A stretch of DNA of 6,616 nt from Lachnospiraceae bacterium UBA3632 (GCA_002373975.1 DFKZ01000113.1:1-6616); one strand, 5' to 3'. Shown: positions 1 to 6,234, counted from the first letter of the stretch. Translations and numbers: made by a program. The notes: a model not told the origin generated them from the sequence alone.

Positions 1-30
1 CTAGTATAGCTGTTCTTAATTAACTCGACT
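1..30 (+). repeat. IS630 left terminal inverted repeat
   Basis: These 30 bases match the reverse complement of 1263-1292 with three mismatches (at 15, 20 and 24). The repeat overlaps the end of the transposase gene: its stop codon (TAA on the minus strand, 20-22) lies inside the repeat. The outermost four bases, CTAG, probably include target sequence. Confidence 0.92.
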
Positions 31-1210
31 TTTTAACAGGTAGTTTTTCTACCTGTAGTTTTTCACTGGGATCTATCTCCTCAAGTTTGTATTTCCAGTG
101 ATAAACAACCGGCTCTGCGTTTACTTCTTCAAAGTATTTGTATATACGAGAAACAAGCTCCTTTTTGGTTTTTACTCGTATACCTTTTAATGATTGACGT
201 GTTAGTTTGCTGAAGAAACCTTCTACAAGATTCAACCATGATCCATGCTTGGGCGTGAACACAAACTCAAATCTGTCCGGTACTGTAGCAAGATATTTTC
301 TTGTTTCATCAGATGTGTGAACCTTTAAATTATCAAGCACCAAGCGAATTTTATCGCCCTTTGGATATTTTGTATCAAGCAGCTTAAGAAACTCTATATA
401 ATCCTTGCTGGTATGAGAATCTCTAATCAACGGTATTGCTTCTCCGGTTTGCAAATCGATTCCAGCAAGAAGAGATATAGTGCCAAGCCGTTTGTACTCG
501 TAATCACGACTAATGGTCTTGTGCTTTTTATCCGGAAGAAGATCATCCGATGTCGTTGCTATGGCTTGTATACCCGGCTTTTCATCGTATGAAATGACAT
601 GTACATTTTCGCCATCTTCACCAATGCCGATGTAGTTTCCTTCTTCATCGAATTGTAGCGAAAGTTGCTTATAGACCAAAAGCACATTATGCATCTTCTG
701 ATCAAAGTCAGGGTCACGATTCTCGCAATAGTATGTTATCTTGTTAGGCTTGATATCAGCCTCTTCAAGTATCGTACGCACCTTTGACTGACTTATTGTT
801 GAAAGTCGTACATGGCCTGCTTCTTCTGCATATTTATTGATGTGTTTTGTAAGAAGGGCTCTGGTCCAAGTTTCTGCGGAATAACCAAGGTCAACCGGTT
901 TTTGACAAGCAATGTTAATAATCCAGGCTTTTTCATCATCGGTTATTTCGGCGTTACGACCACGCCCGGGTGCGTCAAATAATGCATTTTCGATGCCGCC
1001 TTCCTTGTACTTTTTAAGGCAAAGCATTACGCTACATCTATTGATTCCGACTTTGTCTGCTATGGAATCAATCGAAATGCCATTGGCACGTAGCAAAAGA
1101 ATTCTGGCTCTTTGAACAGTTTGTGCTTGAATTGTTCTGGAACGCATTTGTGTTTCAAGATAAGAACGTTCTTCCTCTGTAAGTATGATAGCACCGGATT
1201 TTTTACCCAT
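20..1210 (-). CDS. IS630-family transposase
   Basis: This is a DDE transposase of 396 aa that would cut and rejoin the ends of its own element at TA targets. I start it at ATG 1210-1208 rather than the upstream in-frame ATG at 1225, because a perfect GGAGG (1223-1219) lies 8 bases before 1210 and itself overlaps the upstream ATG. The N-terminus (about residues 30-75) is a helix-turn-helix region with the pattern GISIDSIADKVGINRCSV, followed by a GRGRNAE linker. The catalytic domain shows the three expected acidic residues: D209 in VISYDEKPG, D293 in RLVLDNLKVH and E330 in GSWLNLVEGFF, with 36 residues between the last two. The reading frame is intact and of normal family length, so it may be active. 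It appears to be expressed from its own promoter at the right end of the element. Confidence 0.93.
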   Translation of the reverse strand: MGKKSGAIILTEEERSYLETQMRSRTIQAQTVQRARILLLRANGISIDSIADKVGINRCSVMLCLKKYKEGGIENALFDAPGRGRNAEITDDEKAWIINIACQKPVDLGYSAETWTRALLTKHINKYAEEAGHVRLSTISQSKVRTILEEADIKPNKITYYCENRDPDFDQKMHNVLLVYKQLSLQFDEEGNYIGIGEDGENVHVISYDEKPGIQAIATTSDDLLPDKKHKTISRDYEYKRLGTISLLAGIDLQTGEAIPLIRDSHTSKDYIEFLKLLDTKYPKGDKIRLVLDNLKVHTSDETRKYLATVPDRFEFVFTPKHGSWLNLVEGFFSKLTRQSLKGIRVKTKKELVSRIYKYFEEVNAEPVVYHWKYKLEEIDPSEKLQVEKLPVKKSS

Positions 1211-1239
1211 GATATGTACCTCCATTACCTTATATGGAG

Positions 1240-1268
1240 ATTATATCATAACTTTGAAATATAGTCGA
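1240..1268 (-). promoter_or_regulatory. Transposase promoter, -35 box inside the IS end
   Basis: On the minus strand TCGACT (1268-1263) is followed after exactly 17 bases by a perfect TATAAT (1245-1240). The -10 box is ideal and the -35 box matches TTGACA at four of six positions. The -35 box lies within the right terminal inverted repeat. Transcription would begin near 1233 and reach the GGAGG at 1223-1219 almost at once. Confidence 0.7.
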
Positions 1269-1292
1269 TTTATTTAAAAACAGCTATACTAG
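1263..1292 (-). repeat. IS630 right terminal inverted repeat
   Basis: This is the partner of the repeat at 1-30, 27 of 30 identical. It lies at the promoter-proximal end of the element. Its inner six bases (1263-1268) read TCGACT on the minus strand and supply the probable -35 box of the transposase promoter, so transposase binding to this end could also repress its own transcription (inference). Confidence 0.92.
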
Positions 1293-1339
1293 ACTTGCTA
1301 TCGCCTTGCGGCTAAGCTAAAAAACACAATTTAAAATGT
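1293..1339. other. Spacer between argH and the IS, with a small hairpin
   Basis: These 47 bases separate the argH stop from the IS. A small discontinuous hairpin can be drawn: GCT (1297-1299) and GCC (1303-1305) pair with GGC (1310-1312) and AGC (1315-1317), with the last four loop bases reading GCAA on the minus strand. On the minus strand the T-rich run comes before the hairpin, so it is not a normal intrinsic terminator for argH. The stretch 1311-1327 resembles 6330-6345 in the large palindrome (14 matches with one gap), so it may be a fragment of the same repeat family. Confidence 0.35.
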
Positions 1340-2716
1340 TTAAGCATTAAGGTAATTCTCCGCTTCTTCTATGGCCTTTTTCATGACCCCACTGCCGGGC
1401 GCTCCTGTGGTAAGTCTCTTTTCAACACAGGTCTTAAGGCTCACTGCCTCATACAGATCATTATCGAACACCGGGCTGATTTTCTTTAGCTCATCAAGGC
1501 TCATTTCTTCAATGGATTTGTTCTTGTCTATGCATGCAAGAACCAGCTCTCCGACGATCCTGTGAGCATCTCTGAATGCAACGCCTTTTCCGACCAGATA
1601 ATCGGCTGCATCCGTGGCGTTGGTAAAGCCCTTCATCGCACTGGATGCCATTCTATCTTTGCGGAACTTCATGGTACTGATCATTCCGGTAAACAGATGA
1701 ATGCAATTATCACAGTTATCCATTGCATCAAAAGCGATCTCTTTATCTTCCTGCATATCTTTATTATATGCAAGAGGAAGACCTTTCATTGTCGTAAGGA
1801 GCGACATAAGCGCTCCGTAGACCCTCCCTGTCTTTCCTCTTACAAGCTCCGCTATGTCAGGATTCTTTTTCTGAGGCATTATACTGCTTCCGGTGGAGAA
1901 TGCATCATCGATCTCCACAAAGCCGTATTCATTTGTATTCCAGATGATGATCTCCTCGCTGAATCTTGAAAGATGCATCATAATGGTTGAAAGAGTAAAC
2001 AGATATTCCAGCAGATAATCTCTGTCAGCTACCGAATCGATGCTGTTTCTGGTGGGCCTGTCAAAACCAAGCTCCTTTGCGGTAAAATCCCTGTCGAGGG
2101 GATAAGTGGTTCCCGCAAGAGCCCCCGCTCCCAAAGGACATTCATTCATACGCTTAAGAAGATCTGCGAGTCTTCCTCTGTCCCTGCGCAGCATTTCAAA
2201 ATAAGCTCCGTAATGATGTGCAAGAGTAATGGGCTGTGCTTTCTGAAGATGAGTAAAACCGGGCATGTATGTCTCGGTATTCTCTTTCATGGTATCAAGA
2301 ATGCTTTCGAGAAGCGTTTTTAAAAGCCTGTCGGTTCCCTGTGCACGTTCTCTGGTGTAAAGCCTCATATCAAGGGCAACCTGATCATTTCTGCTGCGCC
2401 CTGTGTGAAGCCTTTTACCGGGTTCTCCGATACGTTCGGTGAGGACTGCTTCCACAAAGCTGTGTACATCTTCATACTCTGTGGTGATCTCAATCCTGCC
2501 GGCTTTAAGATCGTTAACTATGCTGTCCAGGCCGGATAAAATGGCATCCCTGTCCTTTTCGGTAAGGATTCCCTGCTTTGCCAGCATTTTGACATGCGCA
2601 CGGCTTCCTGCGATATCAACATCTATAAGCCTTTTATCAAAGCTGATTGAAGCATTGAAATCGTATACTTCCTGATCCGTATTATCTTTGAATCTTCCGC
2701 CCCAAAGCTGAGCCAT
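1340..2716 (-). CDS. argH: Argininosuccinate lyase
   Basis: ArgH is a cytoplasmic homotetramer that splits argininosuccinate into arginine and fumarate, the last step of arginine synthesis. The 458-aa product has the usual family length and opens with the typical MAQLWGGRF. The three conserved regions of the aspartase/fumarase superfamily are all present: TGRSRNDQ at 105-112; FTHLQKAQP at 154-162, where T155-H156 matches the catalytic His region; and the signature GSSIMPQKKNPD at 276-287, which holds the catalytic Ser and substrate-binding Lys/Asn. Nothing appears truncated or substituted. The start is supported by AGAGGA about 8 bases upstream. No other arg gene is in the window, so argH stands apart from any arginine cluster here. 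It is preceded by tRNA-Thr and a dyad that may hold its promoter/operator, and followed by the IS630 element, which lies outside the gene. Confidence 0.97.
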   Translation of the reverse strand: MAQLWGGRFKDNTDQEVYDFNASISFDKRLIDVDIAGSRAHVKMLAKQGILTEKDRDAILSGLDSIVNDLKAGRIEITTEYEDVHSFVEAVLTERIGEPGKRLHTGRSRNDQVALDMRLYTRERAQGTDRLLKTLLESILDTMKENTETYMPGFTHLQKAQPITLAHHYGAYFEMLRRDRGRLADLLKRMNECPLGAGALAGTTYPLDRDFTAKELGFDRPTRNSIDSVADRDYLLEYLFTLSTIMMHLSRFSEEIIIWNTNEYGFVEIDDAFSTGSSIMPQKKNPDIAELVRGKTGRVYGALMSLLTTMKGLPLAYNKDMQEDKEIAFDAMDNCDNCIHLFTGMISTMKFRKDRMASSAMKGFTNATDAADYLVGKGVAFRDAHRIVGELVLACIDKNKSIEEMSLDELKKISPVFDNDLYEAVSLKTCVEKRLTTGAPGSGVMKKAIEEAENYLNA

Positions 2717-2755
2717 ACTTTATTCCTCTGCTGTGTTAAACTATTTCATTCTTGC

Positions 2756-2783
2756 AATAAATGCGAGAGACACTTGATGTGAA
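2756..2783 (-). promoter_or_regulatory. argH: Possible argH promoter
   Basis: On the minus strand TTCACA (2783-2778, five of six matches to TTGACA) is followed after 16 bases by TTTATT (2761-2756, four of six matches to TATAAT). It would start transcription near 2749, about 33 bases before the argH start. The -10 box is weak. The -35 box forms one half of the palindrome at 2778-2792, the layout expected of a repressed promoter. The same DNA can also be read as a hairpin ending the tRNA transcript, so this call is tentative. Confidence 0.35.
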
Positions 2784-2806
2784 TAATTCACAAGGGCTCT
2801 CGCATT
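2760..2806 (-). terminator. Hairpin after tRNA-Thr, probable terminator
   Basis: A perfect 10-bp stem pairs 2760-2769 with 2797-2806 (AATGCGAGAG with CTCTCGCATT), enclosing a 27-base loop that itself contains the palindrome 2778-2792. It begins 12 bases beyond the tRNA 3' end on the minus strand, a usual place for a tRNA terminator. The following T tract is poor (TTTATTG), so termination may be weak or leaky into argH. Confidence 0.5.
2778..2792. promoter_or_regulatory. Operator-like palindrome upstream of argH (ArgR-like half-sites)
   Basis: TGTGAATAATTCACA is a perfect 7+1+7 palindrome 62 bp upstream of the argH start. Each arm contains TGAAT, the core half-site of the ArgR/AhrC arginine repressor box. 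The known box has about four A/T bases between the half-sites, whereas here there is one, so the fit is partial. The site overlaps the possible argH -35 box. An arginine repressor site is inference; it may simply be the inner stem of the surrounding hairpin. Confidence 0.35.
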
Positions 2807-2817
2807 ATGTGTTTTAC

Positions 2818-2890
2818 AGCTGAAAAAGGGACTCGAACCCTCGACCCCTTCATTACGAGTGAAGTGCTCTACCAACTGAGCTATTTCAGC
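2818..2890 (-). tRNA. tRNA-Thr (anticodon CGU)
   Basis: On the minus strand all cloverleaf parts are visible. The acceptor stem GCTGAAA pairs perfectly with TTTCAGC. The D arm is GCTC-AGTTGGTA-GAGC. The anticodon stem CTTCA/TGAAG encloses the loop CTCGTAA, giving anticodon CGU, which reads the threonine codon ACG. The variable loop has five bases. The T arm is GAGGG-TTCGAGT-CCCTT. The discriminator would be U at 2818. CCA is not encoded (UGUAAAA follows), so it must be added enzymatically. The gene has its own strong promoter just upstream. Confidence 0.96.
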
Positions 2891-2916
2891 GGGGTGGTTT
2901 ATCCACAACTCAATAT

Positions 2917-2945
2917 ATTATACAGATATTACCTATGAATTGCAA
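2917..2945 (-). promoter_or_regulatory. Promoter of tRNA-Thr
   Basis: On the minus strand TTGCAA (2945-2940) is followed after exactly 17 bases by a perfect TATAAT (2922-2917). The start point would be near 2910, leaving a leader of about 20 bases before the mature tRNA. This near-consensus sigma-A promoter suits a stable RNA gene and makes the tRNA independent of the mscS transcript. Confidence 0.8.
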
Positions 2946-2994
2946 GCATTTTGCTTACTGTATTTTAACTGTATAATACCTTACTGATAAATCA

Positions 2995-3933
2995 TCAGTC
3001 GCGCATATGCACATCTATCTGGGGATATGGAATATTTATGTCTGCCTCCGCAAGGCGCTTTCTGGTATTCTCGGTAAGCCTGTACTTTGTATCCCAGTAC
3101 TCCGAAGTCTTTACCCAGAATCTCACTATCAGGTCTATTCCGCTCTCAGCCAGGTTGTTAACCACTGTACGATGTTCTTTATCTTTCAGCACGGAAGGAT
3201 CTTCCTCCAGCATCTTGTTCAGCGTTTCTTTTGCTTTATCTATATCCGCATCATAGGATATGCTTACAGTGATATCTATCCTTCTTTCGCTCTCTTTTGT
3301 CACATTGGTAACAACATTATTGGCAAGATTACCGTTTGGAAGGATTATTATCTGATTATCAAAAGTGCGAAGTCTTGTATGGAAGATCTTTATCTCGATT
3401 ACGGTTCCTTCCTTGCCTGAGCCCGCATCGGCAATATAATCGCCAACGGTAAAGGGCTTAATAAGAAGGATAAGTATACCGCCCACAAGATTTGAAAGGC
3501 TTCCCTGTACAGCTAAGCTTATTGCCACTCCGGCAGAACCGATTATAGCAACAATACTTGCCGCATCAATACCGCATTCCCACGCGATAAGAAGGATAAG
3601 GACCACAAACAGCAGCGCATTTACAAAGGAATCTATAAACTGCACCGCACCTATATCGGCCTTGGCGCGGGTCATGCCTTTTCTGATACCTTTTCTTATC
3701 AGCTTAATGATCTGATATCCCACAAAAAAAAGCAGAGCTGCGATCACTATTCTTACGCCCATATTAAGTGCCTTGGGCATAAGGCTTTCAAAATATGTTT
3801 TTAAAAAGTTGCCTTTTAAGTACTGTGGAACATCCGTTATATTAAAAGCCTGCGGTAAGGGCTCGGCCGAATCGGCCTCGTTTGCCGCCAAAACAGTCGC
3901 TGCCGTTGTATTATCATCTGCAGTAAAAAACAT
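2995..3933 (-). CDS. mscS: MscS-family small-conductance mechanosensitive channel
   Basis: This inner-membrane channel opens under membrane tension to release solutes during osmotic downshock. The 312-aa protein has a 50-residue polar/Ala-rich N-terminus and three membrane segments (about 55-76, 101-120 and 125-158). The third carries the MscS pore-helix pattern GSAGVAISLAVQGSLSNLVGG (132-152), followed by KPFTVGDYI (159-167) at the start of the cytoplasmic beta domain. PNG (199-201) and the C-terminal INIPYPQIDVH (299-309) are further family landmarks. Length and topology match the minimal E. coli MscS class (286 aa), with a somewhat longer N-terminus. The start is supported by GAGGA 7 bases upstream. 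It begins only 15 bp after the GlgB-like gene, with its ribosome site inside that gap, and no promoter is evident between them, so co-transcription is likely. I see no clear intrinsic terminator after it, only a 6-bp ACTGAT/ATCAGT hairpin across the stop. Confidence 0.93.
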   Translation of the reverse strand: MFFTADDNTTAATVLAANEADSAEPLPQAFNITDVPQYLKGNFLKTYFESLMPKALNMGVRIVIAALLFFVGYQIIKLIRKGIRKGMTRAKADIGAVQFIDSFVNALLFVVLILLIAWECGIDAASIVAIIGSAGVAISLAVQGSLSNLVGGILILLIKPFTVGDYIADAGSGKEGTVIEIKIFHTRLRTFDNQIIILPNGNLANNVVTNVTKESERRIDITVSISYDADIDKAKETLNKMLEEDPSVLKDKEHRTVVNNLAESGIDLIVRFWVKTSEYWDTKYRLTENTRKRLAEADINIPYPQIDVHMRD

Positions 3934-3948
3934 TTAAAAATCCTCGAC

Positions 3949-6129
3949 TTACTTTGATGCCGGTTTTTTACCGGACTTTTTAATAGGAGTGTTTCTCCTT
4001 ATCCTCTCCTCAATAACCTTTGCGAGCTCGGTCTCCGTGTAAGGAACGAATTTCATGATCGATACGGAAAGCGGCGCAAGCTTAACAGTGATAGACTGTG
4101 CTCTTCCGTCGGACTGTTTATCTATAGCACGTTTTACCTGTGCATTGACAATACCCGTTCCGCCATAGGAAGCATCATCCGTATTAATGAGTTCCTTGTA
4201 TTTTCCTTCGTAGGGAACACCGGTTGTAAAGCTCTGCTCTATGCCGGAAAAGTTAACTGCGGCAATAAGCATTTCCTCGGGGTCGTCGGTCTTTCTGATA
4301 AACGAGATGCATGACTGCTCCCTGTTCATGTTACTGAGCCATTCAAAGCTATCCTGATCATCATTGCGGTCACAGAGAGCGGGCTCATTGAGGTAAAGCT
4401 CGTTTAGTTCGGCAAGAAGGCTCTTGCAGGAATCGTCGAATTCCTGAGAGATAAGCTTATATCCGGGATGCATATAGGCAAACGCAAGGCTCAGCCTTAA
4501 TGTGGAAAGGCGTTGAGCTTCGTTCCCCGGGAATAGATCAAGCACTCCTCGATTATTTAAAAGCAGACCGTCGGAAAGAGGGATCACGAACTTTTCGGCA
4601 AAGGAATAAACGAGCTCATCCGTAAGCTCACTCAGCTGCTCGCCTCTCTCTATAGGATCATGGGAGATGTAGTCAAAATACTCCGAAAGGAATCCTTCAT
4701 TCCATTTGATATCAAATCCGATACCTTCATCTCCGCCTGCGGTAATATTCTTATGTGTCGAGCTGTCCTCGGCCATTATAAGCGCATTTGAATTGATCTT
4801 TTTGGCCTGAGCAATAAATTCCTTTATGAAATCAATTGCTTCAAGGTTCTCATTATTCCCATACATATTGGGAACCCACTCGCCGTATCTTTTTCCGTAA
4901 TCCAGATAAAGCATCTGAGCCACTCCGGCTATGCTGATCCCGTCTGCGTGGAATTCTTCTATAAGTCTTAATCCGCTTGATAACAGAAAGCTTTTTACTT
5001 CTCCCCTGCCATACTGGAAAAGGCCTCTCTTCCCGTCGGCACTCAGGCCCTGTTTGGGATCAAGATGACCGTACAGGCTGGTTCCGTCGAAAAATTTTAA
5101 ACCGCTTTCCTCTAATGAAAATCCTGCGGGCATCCAGTCAAAGATCACTCTTATTCCGGCCTCATGAAGGGAATCTACAAGCTGTTTTAATGCCGCGGAT
5201 GAACCCGTAGCCTGGCCTGTGATATAGAAATATCCGCATCCGCCGCCGTAAGGATCTGCCTTATCTGACGGATTAAGCATTACGTAGGTGTATCCGTTAT
5301 CTTTGATATTATTGATAAGTGCTGCGATCTCTTTCTTGAGCTTCTTGGGATCGCATGAGAAATAACCATCCGATAGCTCGTAGATGATCATGTCTTTAAT
5401 ATTTCTCTTTTTGTTAAAGAATGTCTTATCGCTCCATTTAAAGTCGTCAGCTGCACATACAACCGATATACCGTCTTTAAGGATATTAGAATATGGATCG
5501 TTTTTCTTAAATACTTTATCGCCTTTAAGCTTTATTTCATACTGATACTTCATTCCGGCCAGATCACCGGGAATAAATATCTCGAAGTAGTCACTGTTTA
5601 CGCGAGTCATCTGATTTATGCGGCCGTCCCATTCGTTAAACTCACCAACAACGCTCACTCTCATGGCGCCGGGAGCCCATACAATAAATGAAACACCTGT
5701 TTCGCCTTCATACTCCATAATATGGGATCCAAAGATATCTCCTGCATTTAGCAGCTTTCCTTCGCGGAATTTCTTGAAATCTGTGTCTTTTAAAATGCGT
5801 GAATGTCTGTAGGGGTCGCCTTTTTCGAAGGATTCGTTGCTGTCGTATTTGACGAGGTACTTGTAATCGGTAACTCCTTTTTCGGGAATAAGGACTGCAA
5901 AGTAGCCGTCATCATCGGCTATTTCCATCTGGGTTATCTTTTTATCTTTGGAGCCCTCCTGGGCTGTCCATCTTACTTTTACATCGGTAGCTCCGGGAAA
6001 ATATGCCTGAATAAGGGTGTTATTGCCTGATTTATGGGGTCCCAGAAGTGTGCCGGGGTTATCGCATTCGGAATAGATGATCTCCTCGATCTTGGCCCAA
6101 TCCATGAGTTTATATAGCTTTTTGTTCAT
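3949..6129 (-). CDS. GlgB-like (1,4-alpha-glucan branching enzyme family) protein, probable pseudoenzyme
   Basis: The 726-aa protein is colinear with glycogen branching enzyme (GH13, about 730 aa in E. coli). Residues 20-110 form the GlgB N1 domain, ending in DPYRHS. Residues 135-225 form the CBM48 glucan-binding domain (VWAPGAMRVSVVGEFNEWDGR). A TIM barrel follows from about 245, then the C-terminal beta domain (FEWLSNMNREQSCISFIRK, 595-613), ending in a Lys-rich tail. The active site is degraded. Region I DWVPxHF reads DWMPAGF (331-337), losing the His. Region II DGLRVDAV reads DGISIAGV (396-403), replacing the catalytic Arg and nucleophile Asp with S399 and A401. Region III AEES is AEDS (453-456), probably keeping the acid/base Glu. 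Region IV LSHDEVV reads LSDGLLL (518-524), losing the His-Asp. The frame is open throughout, so this is not ordinary decay. Catalysis looks unlikely; glucan binding, scaffolding or regulation is possible (inference). AAGGGG 8 bases upstream supports the start. It is the first gene of a probable operon with mscS. Confidence 0.88.
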   Translation of the reverse strand: MNKKLYKLMDWAKIEEIIYSECDNPGTLLGPHKSGNNTLIQAYFPGATDVKVRWTAQEGSKDKKITQMEIADDDGYFAVLIPEKGVTDYKYLVKYDSNESFEKGDPYRHSRILKDTDFKKFREGKLLNAGDIFGSHIMEYEGETGVSFIVWAPGAMRVSVVGEFNEWDGRINQMTRVNSDYFEIFIPGDLAGMKYQYEIKLKGDKVFKKNDPYSNILKDGISVVCAADDFKWSDKTFFNKKRNIKDMIIYELSDGYFSCDPKKLKKEIAALINNIKDNGYTYVMLNPSDKADPYGGGCGYFYITGQATGSSAALKQLVDSLHEAGIRVIFDWMPAGFSLEESGLKFFDGTSLYGHLDPKQGLSADGKRGLFQYGRGEVKSFLLSSGLRLIEEFHADGISIAGVAQMLYLDYGKRYGEWVPNMYGNNENLEAIDFIKEFIAQAKKINSNALIMAEDSSTHKNITAGGDEGIGFDIKWNEGFLSEYFDYISHDPIERGEQLSELTDELVYSFAEKFVIPLSDGLLLNNRGVLDLFPGNEAQRLSTLRLSLAFAYMHPGYKLISQEFDDSCKSLLAELNELYLNEPALCDRNDDQDSFEWLSNMNREQSCISFIRKTDDPEEMLIAAVNFSGIEQSFTTGVPYEGKYKELINTDDASYGGTGIVNAQVKRAIDKQSDGRAQSITVKLAPLSVSIMKFVPYTETELAKVIEERIRRNTPIKKSGKKPASK

Positions 6130-6162
6130 AGAATTTACCCCTTATCTGTCAGATTTGATAAT

Positions 6163-6195
6163 AAAACCTACGCATAGCGAAAAACCTACATACAG
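6163..6195. repeat. Tandem direct repeat in the leader of the GlgB-like gene
   Basis: AAAACCTAC occurs at 6163-6171 and again at 6181-6189, 18 bases apart, each followed by a similar six-base tail (GCATAG and ATACAG). On the minus strand the unit reads GTAGGTTTT. It lies between the probable transcription start and the ribosome site. Two evenly spaced copies suggest a binding site for a tandem regulator on DNA, but chance cannot be excluded. Confidence 0.4.
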
Positions 6196-6199
6196 AAAT

Positions 6200-6234
6200 T
6201 ATTTTACCATAAAGTTGGGGGATGTGGTAAAATA
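6200..6234. promoter_or_regulatory. 10-bp inverted repeat, operator-like, in the GlgB-like gene promoter
   Basis: TATTTTACCA (6200-6209) and TGGTAAAATA (6225-6234) are perfect inverse copies separated by 15 bases containing a G run. Each arm, read outward, holds an extended -10-like TGGTAAAAT, and each also serves as a -35-like TTACCA for the other direction. The site could bind a dimeric regulator, or the symmetry may reflect back-to-back promoters. No T run follows on either strand, so a terminator is unlikely. Confidence 0.55.
6203..6227 (-). promoter_or_regulatory. Probable promoter of the GlgB-like/mscS operon
   Basis: On the minus strand TTACCA (about 6232-6227) is followed after 18 bases by TAAAAT (6208-6203), which has an extended TGG just before it. 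Both boxes fall in the arms of the inverted repeat 6200-6234. Transcription would start near 6196, leaving a leader of about 66 bases that contains the two direct repeats. The -35 box is only a four-of-six match, so the promoter may need an activator or rely on the extended -10. The coordinates cover the -10 box and spacer. Confidence 0.5.

Larger units (their letters stand above)
4..1289 (-). mobile_element. Complete IS630-family insertion sequence
   Basis: This element of about 1286 bp holds one transposase gene between terminal inverted repeats. The first 30 bases of the window (1-30) and the reverse complement of 1263-1292 match at 27 of 30 positions, beginning with the same 14 bases. Both outer ends are the palindrome CTAG, and TA occurs at 2-3 and 1290-1291. 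IS630 elements are known to insert at TA, often within CTAG, and to duplicate the TA. I therefore place the element between the two TA copies, although CTAG is self-complementary and the boundary could move by a few bases. The left flank lies outside the window, so the target duplication is only partly visible. The transposase gene is uninterrupted and nearly fills the element. The element sits 48 bp past the argH stop, in the same orientation as argH, and breaks no gene visible here. Confidence 0.9.

Noticed and set aside
1208..1225. Upstream ATG at 1225 as the transposase start
   Set aside because: The Shine-Dalgarno GGAGG at 1223-1219 overlaps that ATG and is spaced ideally for the ATG at 1210, so 1210 is the better start.
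1562..1969. 135-aa plus-strand open frame inside argH
   Set aside because: It lies wholly antisense to a strongly conserved argH, has no ribosome site of note and its product resembles nothing; it is a shadow frame.
2946..3000. Intrinsic terminator after mscS
   Set aside because: The ACTGAT/ATCAGT hairpin over the stop and the AAGCA/TGCTT hairpin near 2944-2956 are short and neither is followed by a T run.
3007..3420. 137-aa plus-strand open frame inside mscS
   Set aside because: It is antisense to the conserved beta domain of MscS and its hydrophobic, Cys/Tyr-rich product is typical of complement translation.
3949..6129. GlgB-like gene as a decayed pseudogene
   Set aside because: There is no stop or frameshift across 726 codons, the start and ribosome site are good, and non-catalytic domains stay well conserved; loss is confined to active-site positions.
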